From: Hyphomicrobiales bacterium
Lineage (GTDB): Bacteria; Pseudomonadota; Alphaproteobacteria; Rhizobiales; Beijerinckiaceae
Assembly (NCBI GenBank): GCA_019075905.1
Contig: JAGXAM010000012.1
Coordinates: forward strand, 49,365-113,364
Direction of reading: 5' to 3'
DNA length: 64,000 nucleotides
Notes under the pieces: model-generated
Databases searched by the model: none
The model's input: only the letters and a program-made list of their open reading frames with translations
What the model was told of the DNA's origin: nothing
Translations under genes and position numbers: made by a program
Shown: one piece after another, positions 37,742 to 46,552 of the stretch
Position numbering within the stretch: the first letter of the stretch is position 1
Layout of the letters: each line of letters opens with the position of its first letter

Positions 37742-39613
37742 ATGACAGATGCCACGATGCCCGCCGCCGGTTCCGCGCCCGGCAAACCCGTTGCTGGCGA
37801 AATTTCGCACATGCTGGGGTCGCTGGCGACATTGCGCGGTGCCCTGATCTTCGCGTTTTTCACCGGGATCATTTTCGGGCGCGGCCAGATCATCGCTGTC
37901 TGGCAGCATGGCACGTTCTTCGATACGGATGACGCCATGCGCCTCGCGCAGACGCGCGCCTGGCTGGCGGGGCAGGGGTGGTTTGATCTTTATGCCCACA
38001 GGCTCGGCCCGGCGCCCGGCACGCTGATGCACTGGTCGCGGCTGGTCGATGTGCCGATCGGGCTGCTGCTGCACGGCTTTGGCCTGGTTTTCAGCGCCGC
38101 CACCGCGGAGCGGCTGACGCGCATCACCCTGCCGCTGGCGCTCTATGGCGTCTTGCTGGCGCTGTGCCTGACCATGCTGCGACGCCTCGCCGGCCAGACG
38201 GCGGTGCTGATCGGCGCGGTGCTGCTGGCGCTGAGCGGTGCGACCCAGCAGTATTTTCAGGCCGGACGGCTCGATCACGATGACATTGCCATCATTCTTC
38301 TGGTGGCGACGCTGGCGGCATTGCTGCGGGCCTTTGACCAAGCCTCGCGTTATGCCGCCACGGTCAGCGGCGCGCTGGTGGCGCTGCAACTGGCGGTCAG
38401 CCTCGAAACCTTGCCCTTTGCCATTGTCTGCGCGGCGGCGATGCCGCTTGCCTATATGGTGACAGGGGCACCGCTCGCCGCCAATCTGCGGCGCTTCGCG
38501 CTGGCGCTGATGCTGGGGCTGGTGGCCTGCCTTGTGGTCACCGTGCCGGCCAGCCGCTATTTCGTGGCGGCGTGCGATGATTATTCGATAGCCCATCTCG
38601 TCCCCGGCCTCATCGGCGCGGGCCTTTGTGTGCCGCTGTCGGTCTATGCCGGTGAAGCAGGCCAATGGCGCCGCCGCCTCGTTGCCGGCAGCCTGTGCGG
38701 GCTTGCGGTCATTGCCGTGGAAAAATGGCTGTTTCCAGCCTGCCTTGGTGATCCGCTGGGCCATGTCGATCCGTTTTTGCGGCATATATGGTTGCCGCAT
38801 GTGCGGGAGGCCGAGCCGTTTCTGGCCTATCTGAAAGCATCGCCGCGCGAGGCCTTGCCCTATATCCTGCCGCTGGTGCTCGGGCTTTGTGGTGCCGTGG
38901 TGCAGGCCATCCGGTCGGAGGCTATGGACCGGCTGCGCTGGGCGCTTATCGCCCTGATGATCGCTGCCGGCATTGCCGTATCCTTCTATGCCGTGCGTGG
39001 CCTTGGCGAGGTGTTGCCGCTGTCGATCCTTGGCGTTGCCGCCTTGCTGACACCGCTGTCGGAGCGGCTGGTTGCATCCGGCAAGGCCTGGTCAGGTTTT
39101 GCGATGGTCGGGCTTTGCATGGTGTGCAGCCCGTTGAACATCGCCTGGCCCGGGGCGATCAGCCCCAGGGTAGCGGAGCGCCAGATTCTGGCAGCCTCGT
39201 GCAATAATGCCGAGGCCTTCGCTCCGCTTGCCGCCTTGCCTCACGGCACGATCCTGACGCCCTTTGACATTGGCGCGATGTTTCTAGCGCGCACCTCGCT
39301 GCGCGTGCTGGCGGCGCCGTTTCATCGCGATGCCGTGGGCATGAAGACGGCGCTGGCGACGTTCGGCGCACGGCCGGATATTGCCAAAATCATCGCCCGC
39401 AACAGCGGCGCGACCTATCTTGCCTATTGTCCGGGGGCGACCGACATCCGTTTTTCGGAGCATGACGCGCTGCAGAGTCTGGCCAGCCAGCTTGAAAAGG
39501 GCCACGTTCCGGGCTGGTTGCGCCCGCTCCATCTGGCAACGCCGCTCAAGGTGCTGGCGATCCTGCCGCCGCGGCCGGCCGCCATTGTTGCTCTGCCGGG
39601 CCTAAAGCCGTGA
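37742..39613 (+). CDS. Multi-spanning membrane protein, GT-C glycosyltransferase-like
   Basis: A 623-residue protein with about 11-13 predicted transmembrane segments. A short hydrophilic N-terminus and one helix are followed by a first loop with FDTDDAMRLAQTRAWL, ending MHWSRLVDVP; later comes a second loop GRLDHDDIAIILLV. Acidic DxD-type first loops and an (L/T)DHxx second loop are the layout of GT-C enzymes such as STT3/PglB and ArnT. The C-terminal third is a soluble domain. The likely role is sugar transfer from a lipid carrier, acceptor unknown. The 3' end overlaps cobU/cobP convergently by 12 bases. Confidence 0.65.
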   Translation: MTDATMPAAGSAPGKPVAGEISHMLGSLATLRGALIFAFFTGIIFGRGQIIAVWQHGTFFDTDDAMRLAQTRAWLAGQGWFDLYAHRLGPAPGTLMHWSRLVDVPIGLLLHGFGLVFSAATAERLTRITLPLALYGVLLALCLTMLRRLAGQTAVLIGAVLLALSGATQQYFQAGRLDHDDIAIILLVATLAALLRAFDQASRYAATVSGALVALQLAVSLETLPFAIVCAAAMPLAYMVTGAPLAANLRRFALALMLGLVACLVVTVPASRYFVAACDDYSIAHLVPGLIGAGLCVPLSVYAGEAGQWRRRLVAGSLCGLAVIAVEKWLFPACLGDPLGHVDPFLRHIWLPHVREAEPFLAYLKASPREALPYILPLVLGLCGAVVQAIRSEAMDRLRWALIALMIAAGIAVSFYAVRGLGEVLPLSILGVAALLTPLSERLVASGKAWSGFAMVGLCMVCSPLNIAWPGAISPRVAERQILAASCNNAEAFAPLAALPHGTILTPFDIGAMFLARTSLRVLAAPFHRDAVGMKTALATFGARPDIAKIIARNSGATYLAYCPGATDIRFSEHDALQSLASQLEKGHVPGWLRPLHLATPLKVLAILPPRPAAIVALPGLKP

Positions 39614-40153
39614 CGATGGCTTGATTGGCAGGCTCAGGCCGGCGACCACCAGCATGACGCGCGGGCACTGCGCGGCGAGACGCTGGTTGAGCCGGCCTTG
39701 CGCATCGCGAAACCGCCGCGCGAGGGCATTCTCCGGGACAATGCCCTGACCAACCTCATTGGAGACAATGATGATGGGGCAGGGGGCTGTCCGCAGCGCC
39801 GCTGTCAGAGCCGCACCCTCTGCGTCAAGATCGCGCCCTGCCTGCATCAGGTTGGAAAGCCACAGGGTGGCGCAATCGATCAGGATGATGCGACCGGGTT
39901 GTGCCGCCTCGGCAAGGGCACCGACAAGATCCAGCGGTTCTTCGTGAAGGAGCCAGTGTGAACCGCGCGCCTCGCGATGGCGGGCAATCCTTGCTGCCAT
40001 TTCGCTGTCGCCGGCCTCGCCGGTGGCCACATACAGCGGCACCAGTCCTGACGCTTCGGCGATCGCCTGGGCTACGCTGCTTTTGCCGGAGCGGGCACCG
40101 CCCAGCACCAGCAGGGGAAAGAGGTCGGGCGGGCGCTGTCCGGCATCGGCCAT
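39602..40153 (-). CDS. cobU: Adenosylcobinamide kinase / guanylyltransferase
   Basis: Late cobalamin pathway enzyme (also CobP), 183 residues. The P-loop LVLGGARSGKSSVAQAIAE, YVATGEAGDSEM, the nucleotidylated His region RIARHREARG, and LWLSNLM and VSNEVGQGIVP are family hallmarks. It stands alone 3 bases after dnaA; the rest of the cob genes are not in the window. Confidence 0.93.
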   Translation of the reverse strand: MADAGQRPPDLFPLLVLGGARSGKSSVAQAIAEASGLVPLYVATGEAGDSEMAARIARHREARGSHWLLHEEPLDLVGALAEAAQPGRIILIDCATLWLSNLMQAGRDLDAEGAALTAALRTAPCPIIIVSNEVGQGIVPENALARRFRDAQGRLNQRLAAQCPRVMLVVAGLSLPIKPSSRL

Positions 40154-40156
40154 GAT

Positions 40157-41716
40157 TCAGATGGATGACGGGCCGGATTCGTCGAGCAACAGGCGCTTCA
40201 GCAATTCCACTTCCTCGCCGAGAGCCTGATCCTGCGTCACGATCTTCTCGATCTTGCGCACGGCATGGAGCACCGTGGTGTGATCGCGCCCGCCAAAGCG
40301 CCGGCCGATTTCTGGCAGGGAGCGCAAGGTCAGCACCTTGGACAGGAACATGGCGACCTGGCGCGGCTTCACCACCTGGGCCGTGCGCCGTGCCGACAAA
40401 AGATCGGCGCGCGAGACGTTGAAATGCACCGCGACCAGTTTCTGGATGTCCTCGATGCGCACGCGCTTGGGTTCGCGGGTGCGCACCAGATCACGGATCG
40501 CTGCCTCCGCGGTTTCGACATTGAGCGGGGCATTGTTGAACGAGACATGGGCCAGAAGCCGGTTGATGGCGCCTTCGAGATCGCGGCCATTGGTCTGGAT
40601 GGTGTTGGCAATGTAGCTGATGACAGCGGCCGGCACTTCGAAATGCGGATTATGCACCTTGATGGCATTGACACGGCCTTGCAGGATGCGCACCCGCAAG
40701 GCTTCGTCGAGAGCGCCCATCTCCACGCACAGGCCGCCGCCAAGGCGCGAGCGCAAGCGTTCGTCAACCGCCTCGATCTCGGACGGCGGGCGATCGGCAG
40801 CCACCACCACCTGTTTGCCAGCGTCGAGCAGGGCATTGAGAATATGCCCGAATTCCTGCTGAATGACCTTGCCCTGCAAAAACTGCACATCGTCGATCAG
40901 CAGCATGTCGATGGCGCGCAGCTTTTCCTTGAAAGCCATGGAGGATTGCGCCTTCAGCGCCACGACGAAACCATGCATGAAGCGCTCGGCGGTCAGATAG
41001 ATCACCCGGTGGCCGGAGGCGACGGCCAGATGCGCCAGAGCCTGCAGGGCGTGGGTTTTGCCGAGCCCGACATTGGCGTGAATATAAAGCGGGTTATAGA
41101 CCGGGGCGGCCCCGGCGGGCGCGCGCGCCACCTGGTGGGCGGCGGCATGGGCGAGCTGATTCGAGCGGCCAACGAGGAAATTGGCAAAGGTCAGACGCCG
41201 GTCGAGCGGCGAACCGACCAGAGCGTCATCGGCTTCGGCCTTGACGCTGGCGTGGTGGGAGGCGGGTGGCTCCGATTCGGGCAGGGGCGCGGGCATCGCC
41301 TGGCGCAATTGTGCCGGCTCGGCTGCCGGTGCGGCCGCCGCAAAAGCCTTGGCACCGGTGCGCACGCCGATGGTGACACTGGCAATGCCAGTCCATTCAG
41401 CCGCGATCGCCTTGAGTAATTTATCGGCATAATGCGATTGCAGCCAGCTTTTCAGGAACGGCGTCGGCACGCTCAACTGAATTTGCGTCCCCTGCACGCC
41501 GACGAGCTCAAGCCGGGCGAACCAGGAATTATAGACCGCTTCGCTTAGTTCACTGCGCAATTTCTTGCAGATGCGCGACCAACCCTCATCAAACGAGACC
41601 GCATGCTGGATTTTTGTCGAGGCCGTGGTTTTCAATTCGCATGCCTCCATTTGGGCGTTCGGTTGTGACGCACCTGCAGGGAGTGCGCGTCGGATGGTTG
41701 GTTCAGCAGCGATCAC
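40157..41716 (-). CDS. dnaA: Chromosomal replication initiator protein DnaA
   Basis: Replication initiator, 519 residues from the GTG at 41716. GTG is chosen because AAGGA is about 8 bases upstream; ATG 41764 and ATG 41650 are alternatives. Domain I ([14 protein letters not shown]) precedes a low-complexity linker; the AAA+ domain has Walker [12 protein letters not shown] and Walker [15 protein letters not shown], and domain IV has the DnaA signature [20 protein letters not shown]. The long gap upstream carries a CtrA box and may hold cell-cycle control elements. rpsT is the next gene, on the same strand. Confidence 0.96.
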   Translation of the reverse strand: MIAAEPTIRRALPAGASQPNAQMEACELKTTASTKIQHAVSFDEGWSRICKKLRSELSEAVYNSWFARLELVGVQGTQIQLSVPTPFLKSWLQSHYADKLLKAIAAEWTGIASVTIGVRTGAKAFAAAAPAAEPAQLRQAMPAPLPESEPPASHHASVKAEADDALVGSPLDRRLTFANFLVGRSNQLAHAAAHQVARAPAGAAPVYNPLYIHANVGLGKTHALQALAHLAVASGHRVIYLTAERFMHGFVVALKAQSSMAFKEKLRAIDMLLIDDVQFLQGKVIQQEFGHILNALLDAGKQVVVAADRPPSEIEAVDERLRSRLGGGLCVEMGALDEALRVRILQGRVNAIKVHNPHFEVPAAVISYIANTIQTNGRDLEGAINRLLAHVSFNNAPLNVETAEAAIRDLVRTREPKRVRIEDIQKLVAVHFNVSRADLLSARRTAQVVKPRQVAMFLSKVLTLRSLPEIGRRFGGRDHTTVLHAVRKIEKIVTQDQALGEEVELLKRLLLDESGPSSI

Positions 41717-42410
41717 TTGGCATTCCTTCTTAGCAGAGGTGAACCCGCGTTGATGTGGCTGCACAGGCCAGCCTGCGCCCAGCGCAGCCCGGTCCGGTGT
41801 GACAGCACGCCTGAACGCGACTTCACTATAATTACAATACTGAAAGAGTTGCCCCCAACTCTACCAAGTCATCAAACGGTCAGCGTCATAAAATGGATTG
41901 TGCATCCTCGACAGGATGCGCAATTGTCATGCAAATAAGGCTTCAACTCCATCACTAAACTATGCAACAACAACAGGTTCGCCGCTAAGTCTTGATTTTG
42001 CAGATGAATTATTCCAACTGCGACTCTCGATGCGGCGAGCTCATGAATGTTGCTACCGCGTGAGTGAGACGCTCGCAATGGAACAAATGGTGATTGTTAA
42101 TAAACGGTTAAATAATAATTTTCATGTCATCCAGCGGTTTTCACTTGACCTGTCCAAGTCCTTGATTCTGCCGTAGCGAATGGACACGCAGCGTGCGGCG
42201 CTGTAGCCCGGACGAATCGCGATATGCGGCGAAATGTGACACAAAAATGAATGTCAAGTACCTTTTTCAAATAGCCAAAACCCGCTTGGCCTGTAAGTGT
42301 TTGAAACACGCATATGTCTTCTGCGCGATCATCGGTGAGCGCCGGTTTCCCTCAGGCCATGTGACACTTTTGCAACAGTTGCACAGGCTTGAGCGCGCCA
42401 CCAGGGCGGC
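41717..42410. promoter_or_regulatory. Long AT-rich intergenic region between rpsT and dnaA
   Basis: About 750 bases without a supported gene lie between dnaA and rpsT; small frames here look spurious. It is markedly AT-rich around 42080-42125. It holds a perfect CtrA box (42097-42111) and GANTC sites at 42022, 42164 and 42214 (not more than expected by chance). I see no TTATCCACA-type DnaA box, so I do not call an origin; it is more likely the dnaA promoter region. Confidence 0.45.
42097..42111. promoter_or_regulatory. Perfect CtrA box TTAA-N7-TTAA
   Basis: TTAA-taaacgg-TTAA is an exact match to the CtrA consensus, in an AT-rich stretch 380 bases upstream of dnaA. CtrA represses replication initiation or regulates cell-cycle genes in alphaproteobacteria. 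One match in a long AT-rich region can also arise by chance. Confidence 0.5.
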
Positions 42411-42439
42411 AACAAAAAACCCGGCCAGAGAGCCGGGTT
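42411..42439 (-). terminator. Intrinsic terminator after rpsT
   Basis: On the minus strand AACCCGGC-tctctg-GCCGGGTT is an 8-base perfect stem followed by TTTT. It starts 27 bases after the rpsT stop and is a good Rho-independent terminator, so rpsT and dnaA are separate transcription units. Confidence 0.88.
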
Positions 42440-42465
42440 GTTTGACAGTCAAGTTGATGCGAGCC

Positions 42466-42735
42466 TCAGGCCTGCGCCAGCTTCTTCATGCGAATGTTCA
42501 GGCGGGAAACCTTGCGAGAGGCGGTGTTCTTGTGGATGATGCCCTTCTGCGAAGCGCGCATCAGCAGCGGTGCGGCGACGGCCATGGCAGCTGTGGCGGC
42601 GGCAGCATTGCCAGCGCTCAGCGCCTCTTCAACCTTGCGCAATTGCGTGCGCATTTCGCTGCGGCGCGCCTTGTTGACCGCCGTGCGGTGGGTAATCTTA
42701 CGGACGGCCTTTTTCGCCGATGACGTATTCGCCAT
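42466..42735 (-). CDS. rpsT: 30S ribosomal protein S20
   Basis: Small-subunit protein S20, 89 residues: [28 protein letters not shown], and a C-terminal [17 protein letters not shown] are the conserved positions. It binds 16S rRNA. AGAGG precedes ATG 42735; the frame continues far upstream without meaning. It has its own terminator, and lies upstream of dnaA in the same direction, as in many alphaproteobacteria. Confidence 0.97.
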   Translation of the reverse strand: MANTSSAKKAVRKITHRTAVNKARRSEMRTQLRKVEEALSAGNAAAATAAMAVAAPLLMRASQKGIIHKNTASRKVSRLNIRMKKLAQA

Positions 42736-42948
42736 AATAACCTCTGTAAAGCGCCCTTGCGGGCCATGGAGCGCCGCATAGGGCACAAAGCAACCGGGTC
42801 GCCCGCTTGCCGCAGGAGATCGAACCCGCTTCAACCATGAAATGGCGCCAAGGTCAATTGGCAAACGCCGCCGCAGCCGGCAGCGCTTGAAAAACCTCGC
42901 GCAAGGTCGCACAAGGGCGCTTACAGGGTGCCAGTCTGGAGGCGGGTC

Positions 42949-43338
42949 GTGCGGTCAATGATTCTTGTGTTCATCGGGGCGGGCATAGGTGGTGCGCTCC
43001 GGCAAGGCACCAATGTCGCCTGGATGCGGCTCGCCGGCCCCAATGCGACGTTTCCTTTCGCCACCTTCACCTGCAATGTGCTGGGCTCTTTCGTCATGGG
43101 GCTGCTGATCGCTTTCTTTGCGTTTCGTAGCACCTCGGCATGGGCGCCGGAAACCAAGCTGTTCATGACCACCGGCATTCTTGGCGGCTACACCACATTT
43201 TCCACCTTCTCGCTGGATACGGCGTTCCTGATAGAGCGCCATCAGATGCCGATGGCGCTGTTTTACGTCCTGGCCTCGGTCATCATTTCCATTCTGGCCT
43301 TGTTTACAGGTCTCGCCCTGGTCAGGGCGCTGACGTGA
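42949..43338 (+). CDS. crcB: Fluoride channel CrcB/Fluc
   Basis: A 129-residue fluoride export channel subunit with four hydrophobic helices. The hallmarks are [28 protein letters not shown] and [19 protein letters not shown] 6 bases before the GTG at 42949 supports that start; ATG 42958 is the alternative. I saw no fluoride riboswitch in the upstream 200 bases. The last codons overlap the next gene as GTGA. Confidence 0.93.
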   Translation: MRSMILVFIGAGIGGALRQGTNVAWMRLAGPNATFPFATFTCNVLGSFVMGLLIAFFAFRSTSAWAPETKLFMTTGILGGYTTFSTFSLDTAFLIERHQMPMALFYVLASVIISILALFTGLALVRALT

Positions 43339-44411
43339 GCGTCTCGCATTATATTGTCGGCGCCGATGAGGACGGCATGCGGCTCGACCGCTGGTTCAAG
43401 CGGCGCCTGCCGGCGCTGTCGCTGTCGCATCTCAACAAGATCGTGCGCAAGGGCGAGGTGCGTGTCGATGGCAAGCGTTGTACCACGGCCACGCGCCTGA
43501 CGGCTGACGCCTCGGTGAGGGTGCCGCCGCTGGACTTGAAGGCGGAGCCTGCCGCGCCGGGCGCAAGGCCGGTGGCGCGGGCCGGGGCGCGGGGGCGCAG
43601 CGATGCGCAGGCCTTGAAGGACATGACGCTTTATGAAGATGCGCATGTGCTGGTGCTGAACAAGCCCTTTGGCCTTGCCGTGCAGGGCGGGTCGGGCATG
43701 AAGCAGCATATTGACGGCATGCTGGCGGCGCTGGAGCGGCCGGACGGCACGCGCCCGCATCTGGTGCACCGGCTGGACCGCGACACGAGCGGTGTGCTGC
43801 TGGTCGCCAAGACCCGCAAGGTCGCAGCCGACCTTGGCGAGGCGTTTCGGGGCCATCTGGCTCGCAAGATCTATTGGGCCATCGTCGCCGGGGTGCCGCG
43901 CCCGGCGCAGGGGCGCATCTCGCTGTTTCTGGCCAAGGGCGAGGGCATGGGCGATGTCCGGGCGGCGCGCAAGGCTGGCCCGCGCGAGGCACCGCGGGCC
44001 GGACTTGAGAAAATGCGGGTGGCGCAGCATGGCGAGGCCGATGCCCAGCATTCGGTGACCTATTATGCGCTGGTTGAAAAGGCCGCGCCGCAACTCGCCT
44101 GGCTGTCGATGAAGCCAATCACCGGGCGCACGCACCAATTGCGCGCGCATGCCGAGGCCATGGGCCATCCGATTCTCGGCGATCCCAAATATGGCGGCCC
44201 CTATGATGCCCATCATCCCGATCCGATGGCGGCCTTGCCCGCCACGATCGAGCGCAAGCTGCATCTGCTAGCGCGCCGGCTGATCCTGCCGCATCCGCGC
44301 GGTGGCATGATCGATGTCAGCGCGCCGCTGCCGCCGCATATGCAAAAGACCTTCGATCTGTTCGGCTTTGATACCGGCCAGCGCGATCCAATTTTTGATG
44401 CACCCGAATGA
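43335..44411 (+). CDS. RluC/RluD-family rRNA pseudouridine synthase
   Basis: A 358-residue pseudouridine synthase that modifies 23S rRNA. An N-terminal S4 domain (DRWFKRRLPALSLSHLNKIVRKGEVRVDG) is followed by the catalytic motif PHLVHRLDRDTSGVLLVAK with the essential Asp. The long insert GRSDAQALKDMTLYEDAHV links the two. It starts with GTG overlapping the crcB stop (GTGA), and overlaps the next gene too, so crcB, this gene and the ATP12 gene form a translationally coupled operon. The exact site (955, 2504 and 2580, or 1911/1915/1917) is not decided by the sequence. Confidence 0.88.
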   Translation: MSVSHYIVGADEDGMRLDRWFKRRLPALSLSHLNKIVRKGEVRVDGKRCTTATRLTADASVRVPPLDLKAEPAAPGARPVARAGARGRSDAQALKDMTLYEDAHVLVLNKPFGLAVQGGSGMKQHIDGMLAALERPDGTRPHLVHRLDRDTSGVLLVAKTRKVAADLGEAFRGHLARKIYWAIVAGVPRPAQGRISLFLAKGEGMGDVRAARKAGPREAPRAGLEKMRVAQHGEADAQHSVTYYALVEKAAPQLAWLSMKPITGRTHQLRAHAEAMGHPILGDPKYGGPYDAHHPDPMAALPATIERKLHLLARRLILPHPRGGMIDVSAPLPPHMQKTFDLFGFDTGQRDPIFDAPE

Positions 44412-45172
44412 GCGATTACCAACCCCCCGATCCCTATGCCCTGACGCGGCGCGAACAGGCGCAGGTGCTGCCCAGGCGGTTTTACAAGCTCGTCAGCACG
44501 GCAGCGCAGGCCGATGGCCATGTGGTCCTGCTCGATGGCAAGCCGGCGCGGCGCAGCGATGGCGCGGCGCTGGTGCTGCCGGATGCCGGTCTGGCGGGTC
44601 TGCTGGCCGCGGAATGGGCGGCGCAGGCCACGCATATTGATCTTGCCAGCATGCCGCTGACGTCCCTGGCGATGCGGGCGCTGGCGGCGTCCCCGGAGCA
44701 ATGCCAGCAATGGCATGATGACATCCTCGCTTATGCCGGCAGCGATCTCTTGTGCTATCGCGCCGCGCATCCTGCGGCCCTGCAGGCGCTGCAGGCGCGT
44801 CATTGGGACGGGCCGCTGGCCTGGGCGCGCGCTGCTTTCCATGCGCCCTTTGCGGTCACCACCGGCATCAGCGCCATCGAGCAGCCGGCAGCGGCGCTGC
44901 AGGGGGTGCGTGAGCATCTGGCACCGGCAAGAGACGCGCCCCTGCGGCTTGCCGGGCTTCATGCCATGACCGCCCTGCTGGGGTCAGCGCTTCTGGCCTT
45001 GATGTGCGGGGCGGGGGCCCTGTCGCTGGATGCCGCCTGGAGCGCGGCGCATGTCGATGAGGATTTTCAAATCGCGCAATGGGGCCAAGATGAGGAAGCC
45101 CGGCAGCGGCGCGACGCCCGCGCCCGTGATTTTGCCGCGGCTGCCAGACTGGCGCGCGGCCACGAGGCTTGA
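44408..45172 (+). CDS. ATP12 family F1-ATPase assembly chaperone
   Basis: A 254-residue ATP12-type chaperone needed for F1 alpha subunit assembly, found in alphaproteobacteria and mitochondria. The conserved stretches are RRFYKLVSTAAQADGHVVLLDGKPARR, LAAEWAAQATHIDLASMPLTSLAMRAL and DLLCYRAAHP near the middle. It starts in an ATGA overlap with the pseudouridine synthase gene. Its stop is 124 bases before the first prophage gene, making it the last host gene I can recognise. Confidence 0.9.
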   Translation: MSDYQPPDPYALTRREQAQVLPRRFYKLVSTAAQADGHVVLLDGKPARRSDGAALVLPDAGLAGLLAAEWAAQATHIDLASMPLTSLAMRALAASPEQCQQWHDDILAYAGSDLLCYRAAHPAALQALQARHWDGPLAWARAAFHAPFAVTTGISAIEQPAAALQGVREHLAPARDAPLRLAGLHAMTALLGSALLALMCGAGALSLDAAWSAAHVDEDFQIAQWGQDEEARQRRDARARDFAAAARLARGHEA

Positions 45173-45258
45173 CAATGCCCGCAGCCCGGTTGCAGGCTTG
45201 GTCATTAAGGTTAGTTACTTATAACTCTATAAAAAACAACGCATTAGCTGGTCGCGCT

Positions 45259-45294
45259 GTGAGATTTTGCCGCAAAAATATCAAAAACTCTCAC
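45259..45294 (-). other. Hairpin at the end of the prophage late operon
   Basis: GTGAGATTTT at 45259-45268 pairs with AAAACTCTCAC at 45284-45294 (one bulged base), just beyond the last prophage gene on the minus strand. It is AT-rich with no clear T-tract, so it is a weak terminator candidate. The AT-rich run 45205-45245 beside it is a possible prophage boundary, but no attachment site could be shown. Confidence 0.35.
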
Positions 45295-45296
45295 AT

Positions 45297-45542
45297 TCAC
45301 TGCGCTTCCTTTTTCGCAATTTCGCTCTTCAGATATTTCAGCGATGTAGCGATCTCGATCAGCAGATCGTGGTCTGAGGTCAGCCGCCCCACGCGCGCCG
45401 TGAGGACGGCCACCTGGTCGCTGGTAATCTGCTCGCGCGCGTTCAGGTCGTTGAAGGCTGCCAGCGCCGCGGCGGCCATCACCACAATCGTCAGAAGATT
45501 GCCCAGCGTCACTTTGGGGTCGTACCATTTCGGCATTGTCAT
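45297..45542 (-). CDS. Small membrane-anchored coiled-coil protein, spanin-like
   Basis: An 81-residue protein with one N-terminal transmembrane helix (about residues 13-31, LLTIVVMAAAALAAFN) and a charged helical C-terminus (QVAVLTARVGRLTSDHDLL) likely to form a coiled coil. This is the layout of an inner-membrane spanin, which works with an outer-membrane lipoprotein to breach the host envelope; the lipoprotein two genes upstream could be the partner. It overlaps the upstream gene as ATGA. No homologue is recognised. Confidence 0.55.
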   Translation of the reverse strand: MTMPKWYDPKVTLGNLLTIVVMAAAALAAFNDLNAREQITSDQVAVLTARVGRLTSDHDLLIEIATSLKYLKSEIAKKEAQ

Positions 45543-45754
45543 TCCCTGGCGTCCCTCGGCAGCATGTTGCGATCAAAGCCACTGGTGCCCCGCTCCTCGG
45601 CATCCAGCGCCCTCACATACAGGTCATGCGCCATGAGATGCAGTGCGCGATCCTTGTCCCCGTTCGCCAGAATGAGATAGCGGCCCACGATGCTCTCGCG
45701 CACCACATCCCTTTCCGGCACATCCTCGGGACGCAAGACGCCATGCGCCGTCAT
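45539..45754 (-). CDS. Hypothetical small phage protein
   Basis: A 71-residue acidic, helical protein (DVVRESIVGRYLILANGDKDRA) with no membrane helix or recognised domain. The ATG at 45754 overlaps the stop of the upstream lipoprotein gene and its own stop overlaps the next start, so it is fixed in the lysis cluster. The frame continues far upstream (to 46162) only as a shadow of other genes. Confidence 0.6.
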   Translation of the reverse strand: MTAHGVLRPEDVPERDVVRESIVGRYLILANGDKDRALHLMAHDLYVRALDAEERGTSGFDRNMLPRDARE

Positions 45755-46119
45755 GGTTTGGCAATCGACGTTGCCGCCGCGCCCGTCACCACGGCCCCTG
45801 CCGTCACGCCGGCCGGCGCAGGCGGCACGCTCATCACCGCCGTCTTGATGGCCGTGATGAACGGGCAAATCTGGTCGGCTATCTGCTGGCTCTGCTCGAT
45901 GCGCACCTTGGCGCGCGTCACAATCGCCTGGCTGGATCCGATAATGGTCAGCAAATTGCCCGCCGTCGTCAGCGCGCCCTGTCCCAGCGGCGTGCATTCG
46001 GCGATATAAAAGGCGTTGCCTATCGCCTGCCAGCGTGCCTGCGCCGCCGGCGACAGGTTGCAGCCTGAAAGCGTCACGCTCGCCAGCAGCGCCGCCGCCA
46101 GCATCAGTTTCTTTGTCAT
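45751..46119 (-). CDS. Phage lipoprotein
   Basis: A 122-residue exported lipoprotein: KKLMLAAALLASVTLSGC gives a signal peptide with lipobox LSGC (Cys at about residue 20). The mature part has a helix and an Ala/Val/Thr-rich tail. Outer-membrane spanins are lipoproteins in this genomic position but are usually shorter and proline-rich, so o-spanin is only a guess. It lies between overlapping genes. ATG 46119 is chosen for the signal peptide; the frame extends upstream. Confidence 0.65.
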   Translation of the reverse strand: MTKKLMLAAALLASVTLSGCNLSPAAQARWQAIGNAFYIAECTPLGQGALTTAGNLLTIIGSSQAIVTRAKVRIEQSQQIADQICPFITAIKTAVMSVPPAPAGVTAGAVVTGAAATSIAKP

Positions 46120-46421
46120 GGCCCCACTCCATCGCCCCTGTCGGCGAGCCTGAACGCTGCATCGGTCCACTTTACCGGCTGCGGCGCATGCAGCTTAAGC
46201 GCCACTCCCAGCACGCTCAACGCGTCAAACACATGCAGCGCCGCCTCGATGCTCGACACGCCCGGCACAATACCGGCGGCAACGCCAATGATCTGCTCGG
46301 CAGCCTGTTCCAGAGGCCGCGCCTTCATGGCCTCGATGTCATTGACGATGCCGTGATAATCGAGCTTGCCAAGGCGGCCAACCACGGTTGCGAGATCACC
46401 AAGCATGGCGTGAAAATCCAT
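46116..46421 (-). CDS. Hypothetical phage protein
   Basis: A 101-residue protein. Residues 1-40 are helical and charged; a hydrophobic stretch (IIGVAAGIVPGVSSIEAALHVFDALSVLGV, split in two parts) fills the centre. No domain is recognised. It starts 14 bases after a 38-codon membrane gene and overlaps the lipoprotein gene as ATGA. A membrane or lysis-related role is possible. Confidence 0.55.
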   Translation of the reverse strand: MDFHAMLGDLATVVGRLGKLDYHGIVNDIEAMKARPLEQAAEQIIGVAAGIVPGVSSIEAALHVFDALSVLGVALKLHAPQPVKWTDAAFRLADRGDGVGP

Positions 46422-46435
46422 TTTCGCCTCCTTCG

Positions 46436-46552
46436 CTAGCGCCAGCCCCCGCCGAACAGGCGCTCTACCAGATAGAGCACCACCAGCGCCCCAATGGCAG
46501 CCCCCATGAGCACGCCGCCCGCCACGCTCACCACGATATACAGAGCGCTCAT
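46436..46552 (-). CDS. 38-residue single-helix membrane protein
   Basis: A short frame MSALYIVVSVAGGVLMGAAI continuing to LFGGGWR at the end: one hydrophobic helix over about residues 4-28 with Val/Glu/Arg after it. It overlaps the holin-candidate stop exactly as ATGA (ATG at 46550-46552), which makes chance unlikely. It may be a lysis accessory or anti-holin. The frame is only 39 codons long including the stop. Confidence 0.6.
   Translation of the reverse strand: MSALYIVVSVAGGVLMGAAIGALVVLYLVERLFGGGWR

Noticed and set aside
37463..38800. Minus-strand frame of 445 codons opposite the membrane protein and part of pobA
   Set aside because: Low-complexity, His/Gln/Arg-rich shadow with no ribosome site.
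41717..42410. Possible oriC
   Set aside because: AT-rich and next to dnaA, but no DnaA box resembling TTATCCACA was found, and in related Hyphomicrobiales the origin lies near hemE.
42736..42948. Fluoride riboswitch before crcB
   Set aside because: The conserved riboswitch core was not found upstream of the crcB start.
45173..45296. tRNA or direct-repeat attachment site at the prophage edge
   Set aside because: No tRNA-like structure or repeat could be matched, and the other end of the prophage is outside the window.
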